Under the pieces are notes generated by a model. It was not told the origin of the DNA, ran no database searches, and saw only the letters and a list, made by a program, of their open reading frames with translations. A DNA stretch of 36,833 nucleotides from Eubacteriales bacterium. Lineage in GTDB: Bacteria > Bacillota > Clostridia > Lachnospirales > Lachnospiraceae. Both the position numbers and the translations under genes were made by a program. The stretch is from positions 1 to 36,833 of the forward strand of contig JAUNJG010000015.1 in NCBI GenBank assembly GCA_030533385.1, given 5' to 3'. This document shows positions 33,183 through 36,833 of the stretch, piece after piece (position 1 is the first letter of the stretch; every line of letters starts with the position of its first letter).

Positions 33183-34213
33183 TCTCTGTTTCGCCGCATC
33201 TTTCCGGCCTCGTTTGCACCTTCGGCTTTTGCCGCTTTTTTCTCCTTTGCCGCTCTTTGAGTCCCCTGCCTTCCACCGTTGTCTTCCCTCCTGTTCTCGG
33301 CAGATGGCATCTTTTCAGAAGGCTTTCGTGCCTTCCCCAAAGTTTTTGCCGCCACATCCGTCTTCTCTTTTTTCAACGCTGCTTTCCTCTTTTTTCTTCT
33401 GGCCATTGTCCCTCCCAGCAGCAAGGCGACTGCCGCCAGCGCCGCCGCCACATAAGCGCCCCGCAGAGGATTTTTCTTTTTCCTTACATCCTGCGACCTC
33501 TTTATGGCATCTTCGTAGGGAATCCTCGTCCCTCTGACCAAAAGGCGGTGACTGTTGATTCCGTAGGGAGTACAGGTGACCAGGGTAACGTAATCTTCGT
33601 CCTTGTCAATGAGCAAATCAGAAATATCCGCCGGCAAAACCACTTTTATCTGATCCACTTCATAGGCCAGCGTCTCCCGCAGCACATGAACGTAAAACAC
33701 GTCTCCCTCTTCCATCTCTGACACCCGGTTAAACAATTCGGCAGTGGGAAGCGCCGTATGGCCGGATATGACAGAATGTGTCCCTGTTCCTCCCACAGGC
33801 AGGGAACTGTTTTGCAAATGTCCTGCGCCCTTTTCCAGTGCCTCACTGTCGGTGCCATGATAAATCGGCAAAAACACCTCGATTGCCGGAATCTCAACGC
33901 TTCCCATGACCCCGTCTTCTGCTATGTTCAACAGCTCATCATATTCTTCATTTTGCGCTTCCACCGCCTCCGCATTAAACGGGTCCGTCAACACCACATT
34001 GCCGAGCAGACTCTCATTGTAGGCCACGGCCTTCTCCATCTCTTCTTCCAGCTGCCGCCCAGACATCTGCGCCGCCTTCTCATCATAGTCTGCCACGACG
34101 GCCCCCTGATGCCTCGCCATGTACCAGCTGCTAAAGACAGGATAAATCATCAGTCCCGCACCCCCCAGAAAAAGTGCTCCGATTATCAGCATGGCCACAA
34201 TCCTTTTTAACAT
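33179..34213 (-). CDS. Class C sortase with a long basic C-terminal tail
   Basis: A 344-residue class C sortase. A membrane helix (LKRIVAMLIIGALFLGGAGL) opens the protein. The catalytic domain (VMGSVEIPAIEVFLPIYHG) has H152 (ISGHTALP), C214 (LVTCTPYG) and R223 (NSHR). A second helix (GAYVAAALAAVALLLGG) is followed by about 75 residues rich in Lys, Arg, Ala and Glu with no fold signal, longer than usual. ATG 34213 with GGAGAGG upstream is preferred because the helix then starts at once; ATG 34246 with GAGGAAAAAT is a real alternative. It heads the sortase pair and shares most motifs with the second one, so they look like a tandem duplication. Confidence 0.9.
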   Translation of the reverse strand: MLKRIVAMLIIGALFLGGAGLMIYPVFSSWYMARHQGAVVADYDEKAAQMSGRQLEEEMEKAVAYNESLLGNVVLTDPFNAEAVEAQNEEYDELLNIAEDGVMGSVEIPAIEVFLPIYHGTDSEALEKGAGHLQNSSLPVGGTGTHSVISGHTALPTAELFNRVSEMEEGDVFYVHVLRETLAYEVDQIKVVLPADISDLLIDKDEDYVTLVTCTPYGINSHRLLVRGTRIPYEDAIKRSQDVRKKKNPLRGAYVAAALAAVALLLGGTMARRKKRKAALKKEKTDVAAKTLGKARKPSEKMPSAENRREDNGGRQGTQRAAKEKKAAKAEGANEAGKMRRNRE

Positions 34214-34306
34214 GCCATCCTCTCCTTCTTTTTCATCGTCTCCCATATTTTTCCTCTGCACTCCATACGTCCGCAATGTGTTTGTCACCACAAAAGGAGT
34301 CTGCGC

Positions 34307-34540
34307 CTACTCTCCATCACCATCTCCTCCTGTTTTTTCTTTCTCCTTCAGCCCAACTTCTTCCACGGCAACATCTCGCCCCGTCAGAACCTCATCTATC
34401 ATCTTAAGCATTTCCAGCTCGCTTCTGAAATATCTCTCTTTGTTCTCATTCGCCCAGACAATGCTTCCCTGCCAGGTTTTATTCCTTCTGTCTAAAATTT
34501 TGATTACAAAAGTTTGTTCTTCTTTTTGTCTTTTTTTCAT
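34307..34540 (-). CDS. Small TWQG-motif protein (77 residues), unknown function
   Basis: A 77-residue protein with no signal peptide or membrane helix. Its core is NKTWQGSIVW (TWQG at 22-25), then YFRSELEMLKMIDEVL, ending in an acidic tail. The same pattern, NSTWQGELFW then FFSTLDFIKIIDKIL, occurs in the 148-residue protein at 34922-35368, so the two share a domain. The ATG at 34540 follows GGGGAGT. It is the first gene of the unit that continues into both sortases, about 93 bases ahead. It is not recognised beyond the shared motif. A cytoplasmic binding or regulatory role is possible. Confidence 0.7.
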   Translation of the reverse strand: MKKRQKEEQTFVIKILDRRNKTWQGSIVWANENKERYFRSELEMLKMIDEVLTGRDVAVEEVGLKEKEKTGGDGDGE

Positions 34541-34690
34541 ACTCTGACACTCCCCTCTGCCAGCATAAACAATCTGTATTTCCCCAACAAACTATTTTTA
34601 AATGATGTTTCATAAACAGATTTCACTTCTTTCCTTCCTTATATAACATTTCATTACACTTTGCAATACATATTTCGTTATCTATTTCAC

Positions 34691-34734
34691 ATTATAATGA
34701 TTATACAATACCTCCCATTACAGAACTCATTACA
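34691..34734 (-). promoter_or_regulatory. Candidate SARP-activated promoter with tandem TGTAATG repeats
   Basis: On the minus strand TGTAATG occurs at 34728-34734 and 34716-34722, 12 bp apart. Ten bases later comes a perfect TATAAT (34700-34705), and a second TATAAT overlaps 34691-34696. The -35 position for the first -10 holds GAGTTC, a poor match. Tandem heptamers just upstream of a -10 with a poor -35 are typical of promoters activated by SARP-family proteins (usual period 11 bp), and such a protein is encoded at 35413-36681. A third TGTAATG lies in the leader at 34652-34658. The rest of the gap 34541-34831 has no other recognisable feature. Confidence 0.5.
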
Positions 34735-34831
34735 GCCTCTGCCATTTTCACTTTTTCTTGTTTTCATTGGATCATGCGACAGATACAGCCCGCTGTCATC
34801 CCGTCTTTTCTCCAAATACCCACTCTAAGAC

Positions 34832-34878
34832 AAAAAAATCCCACCGAAAGAACATCAACGTTTTTCCGGCGGGATTTC
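34832..34878 (-). terminator. Rho-independent terminator
   Basis: On the minus strand AAATCCCGCCG and CGGTGGGATTT pair (one G-T wobble) around a loop of about 19 bases, followed by a run of seven T. It lies about 45 bases after the stop of the 148-residue protein and separates the regulator unit from the sortase unit. Confidence 0.8.
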
Positions 34879-34921
34879 CTGATATGGATGCCATCCTTCC
34901 CACGCCATGTGACAAAGATGG

Positions 34922-35368
34922 CTAGTCTTCATCGTAAGATAGAATCTTATCTATAATTTTAATAAAATCCAGCGTGCTGAAAAAATTCTGGACTTCTCCT
35001 CCTTCCACCCAAAACAGCTCCCCCTGCCAGGTAGAATTCTGACGGAACCGCACTGAGACAAGAAGGGTGGCCTCTCTTCCTGCAAAATGCATCAAATTGT
35101 GGTGGCAGATAACTTTCGCCATCTCCCCCCGCGCTTCCGTCTCTCTTTGAAAGAAGCTACGGCTCATGGTTGACGCCTGTGGAAAGGACAGTTCATCAAA
35201 GAGGTTTTCCATCAGACGTATCATCTGCATCAAATTGGAAAACTCTGACGGTCTCTTTTGAAACCGATGGTACAGGCGGCCGGATATTTCGCCCCCGGCA
35301 TCTTCATCAACGCAGATATTGATTAGATTCGGTGCAGACATATTTATATGATATTGTCGTCTTTCCAT
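34922..35368 (-). CDS. TWQG-motif protein (148 residues), unknown function, linked to the SARP regulator
   Basis: A 148-residue protein without membrane segments. Its C-terminal part (about 102-143) has NSTWQGELFW and FFSTLDFIKIIDKIL, matching the 77-residue protein encoded just downstream. The N-terminal part (about 16-60) has GEISGRLYHRFQKRPSEF followed by MIRLMENLFDEL. It follows the same plan (a G-x-(I/L) strand, an aromatic, a Phe-Ser, then a helix ending in I/FD-x-L), so the protein may hold two copies of one domain. The ATG at 35368 follows AAGGAAAGG. It lies 44 bases after the SARP gene and ends before a terminator, so the two are probably one unit. It could be a partner of the regulator. 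Not recognised otherwise. Confidence 0.75.
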   Translation of the reverse strand: MERRQYHINMSAPNLINICVDEDAGGEISGRLYHRFQKRPSEFSNLMQMIRLMENLFDELSFPQASTMSRSFFQRETEARGEMAKVICHHNLMHFAGREATLLVSVRFRQNSTWQGELFWVEGGEVQNFFSTLDFIKIIDKILSYDED

Positions 35369-35412
35369 ATCTATCTACCTTTCCTTTTTCATTCACAACA
35401 TCTCCCCCTCTG

Positions 35413-36681
35413 TCAGCCTTCCCACTGGATTCCGTTTTTCTGGAAAACCATCCGGGCGTTGTCCATATCCGCATCCGCAATGGAAGTCACATAAAAATTC
35501 AAATATTTCTTCCAGGACTTATGTTCCCTGCAAAAATACCTCTCAATCCGATCAAAAATAAATCCGCAGTTCTCCTTGTTCGTTCCTACAAGGAGAATCA
35601 AAAACTGACTCGGATTATACCGTGTGAAGGAATCGCCCCTTCTCAGACAATATTTAATGGAACTCATCAGCTCATCCGACATCACACTGAGCTTCACCTG
35701 GTCTTCCATGGGAGCACCCTTGCTGTCCACCAGGGAACAGAGCATCAGATACACCGACTGCCCATTTCTCTCCATGATGCGCCGCACCAGACGGTATCCA
35801 TCCCGAAAACTTGGAAGAGTGACATAAAATGCCCCATCTTCGTCTTCATCCTCCCGGAGCCTTCCCTTGATGTCCCCGATGTTTTGTGCTGTCCCCTTCA
35901 TCCGCTCGCTCATAAACTTAAACTGGTTAATGAGCTTCTCAGAAGGACTGATGCCCAGCTCCTCAAAAAACAGCTTCGCCGTCTCCTCGTACTCCTTCAT
36001 GGCATCCCGGTAACGGTTCAAGGCCATAAAGCAGTCAATGCGGATCGTCTGCCATTCATCAAAGGGATACATGGTACAGGCGGTCTCACACAGACTTAGA
36101 ATCTCCTCATACTCTCTCTTTTCCCACAGATATTCACAAAGAGAAGACAGAGCCTCTGAATATTTCTTCTTGCACTGCACACTCTCAATCACAACCCATT
36201 CATCCTCCGAGGAACCTGGCAAAAGCTCTCCCCGATACAGGGCGCAGGCCTCCCGGATCAGCCCTATTCTCTTTTCCTCCTCGGTCTCCTGCTCCGCCTC
36301 CTGAATCAGCTGCTTAAACCGATGGACGTCCACCTGGGTCTCCATGGGTGCATTCCAGTAATAAGTTCCCTTGGAAATTCTTATGTAATTATGCTCCGGC
36401 ATCCCCATCGTCACGAGCATTTTCTTCAGGCAATAGGCGGTCACCCGCAGACTGTTCGGCGCATCCGCCAGCTCCTCCGCCCGGTAGAGATTTTCAATGA
36501 GCTTTCCCCTAGAAATGCCTCTCTCACCAAAATACAACAATATCTGGAGCAGTTTCATCGCCTTTGTTGTCGTGTTTCTCGAAAATGAAATCGGTTTGTC
36601 TCCGTACATCAGAGACATTCCTCCCAGAAGCTGCACTTTCAATACAGGTTTTTCTATATTCATCACCATATCACCCTTCAT
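35413..36681 (-). CDS. SARP-like BTAD transcriptional activator with degenerate GGDEF-like C-terminus
   Basis: A 422-residue regulator. The N-terminal winged helix (VLKVQLLGGMSLMYGDKPIS, RNTTTKAMKLLQILLYFG, APNSLRVTAYCLKKMLV) is the OmpR-like DNA-binding domain of SARP/AfsR proteins. The BTAD repeat helices follow (about 115-260, ALYRGELLPGSSEDEW, PFDEWQTIRIDCFMALNRYRDAMKEYEE). The last ~130 residues resemble a diguanylate cyclase domain (LRRGDSFTRY then FLILL) with NPSQF (356-360) where GGDEF would be, so it should be catalytically dead. ATG 36681 was chosen because the promoter's start point near 36728 leaves no room for a site before ATG 36720; ATG 36663 is also possible. It probably activates the downstream sortase unit. 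Confidence 0.85.
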   Translation of the reverse strand: MKGDMVMNIEKPVLKVQLLGGMSLMYGDKPISFSRNTTTKAMKLLQILLYFGERGISRGKLIENLYRAEELADAPNSLRVTAYCLKKMLVTMGMPEHNYIRISKGTYYWNAPMETQVDVHRFKQLIQEAEQETEEEKRIGLIREACALYRGELLPGSSEDEWVVIESVQCKKKYSEALSSLCEYLWEKREYEEILSLCETACTMYPFDEWQTIRIDCFMALNRYRDAMKEYEETAKLFFEELGISPSEKLINQFKFMSERMKGTAQNIGDIKGRLREDEDEDGAFYVTLPSFRDGYRLVRRIMERNGQSVYLMLCSLVDSKGAPMEDQVKLSVMSDELMSSIKYCLRRGDSFTRYNPSQFLILLVGTNKENCGFIFDRIERYFCREHKSWKKYLNFYVTSIADADMDNARMVFQKNGIQWEG

Positions 36682-36734
36682 ATGCCTTCCTAATCTCCCT
36701 CTCGTTTCCAGGTTTTTCATTTTTACTTTTCGTT

Positions 36735-36764
36735 ATTATAAGACCGCCAATCACCAAAAGTCAA
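36735..36764 (-). promoter_or_regulatory. Promoter of the SARP-like regulator
   Basis: On the minus strand TTGACT (36759-36764, five of six) and TATAAT (36735-36740, perfect) are 18 bp apart. This near-consensus promoter needs no activator and contrasts with the weak -35 of the sortase unit. The remaining bases to the window edge hold no gene; a second TTGACA further out lacks a fitting -10. Confidence 0.65.
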
Positions 36765-36833
36765 TAAGGACGCTCCCACATGTTTGTGTCAAGTAAACGT
36801 TGGCAACTTTTCTTTTGTTTTTCTTTCAAATGT

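Overview
The window looks like a chromosomal segment of a gut-type anaerobic Firmicute, most likely a Lachnospiraceae-like Clostridium relative. This rests on gene content and protein style: the anaerobic (early cobalt insertion) B12 route, class C sortases, a BTAD-type regulator of a kind common in Clostridia, and strong AGGAGG-type ribosome binding sites. No rRNA, tRNA or CRISPR array was seen, so the genus is not assignable from this window.

Region 1 (about 1-8350) is visibly AT-rich and reads as an acquired restriction-modification island. On the minus strand lie hsdM and the 5' part of hsdS, separated by a RelE/RelB toxin-antitoxin pair and by a scar in which a truncated rhuM gene is joined to the tail of a flavoprotein gene. 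Upstream of hsdM is a Schlafen/AlbA-type ATP-binding regulator. Divergent from it is a single-chain MmeI-like type IIL restriction-methylation enzyme followed by a small unknown protein. The island ends at a ~180-bp imperfect foldback element (8356-8535).

Region 2 (8539-29142) is one very long minus-strand operon with overlaps or short gaps throughout. Read in transcription order it runs hemL, cbiF, hemA, cbiH, hemC-cobA-hemD fusion, cobS, cobT, cbiC, cbiD, cbiET, cbiK-cbiL fusion, cobK-cbiA fusion, cbiB, cobD, cbiP-adenosyltransferase fusion, sirC, and a GNAT acetyltransferase. It covers most of the path from glutamyl-tRNA through 5-aminolevulinate, uroporphyrinogen III, sirohydrochlorin and the cobalt-precorrins to adenosylcobalamin. 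HemB, CobU/CobP, a ribazole phosphatase and cobalt transporters are not in the window. CbiG, missing from the operon, lies across a divergent promoter region and is translationally coupled to a LysR-type regulator. No cobalamin riboswitch was recognised in front of either transcript, which makes the LysR protein a candidate regulator.

Region 3 (31477-36833) is a second minus-strand block. It starts with a SARP-like (winged helix plus BTAD) regulator carrying a degenerate GGDEF-like C-terminus. A 148-residue protein with a 'TWQG' motif and a terminator follow. Then comes a separate transcription unit: a 77-residue protein with the same TWQG motif, two class C sortases, and an isomerase resembling the eukaryotic type of HisA, joined by ATGA overlaps from the first sortase onward. 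The unit is preceded by a good -10 box, a poor -35, and tandem TGTAATG repeats 12 bp apart, the layout expected of a SARP-activated promoter. This block is the best candidate for an under-described system: a SARP-controlled sortase module with two related small proteins and a coupled metabolic enzyme.
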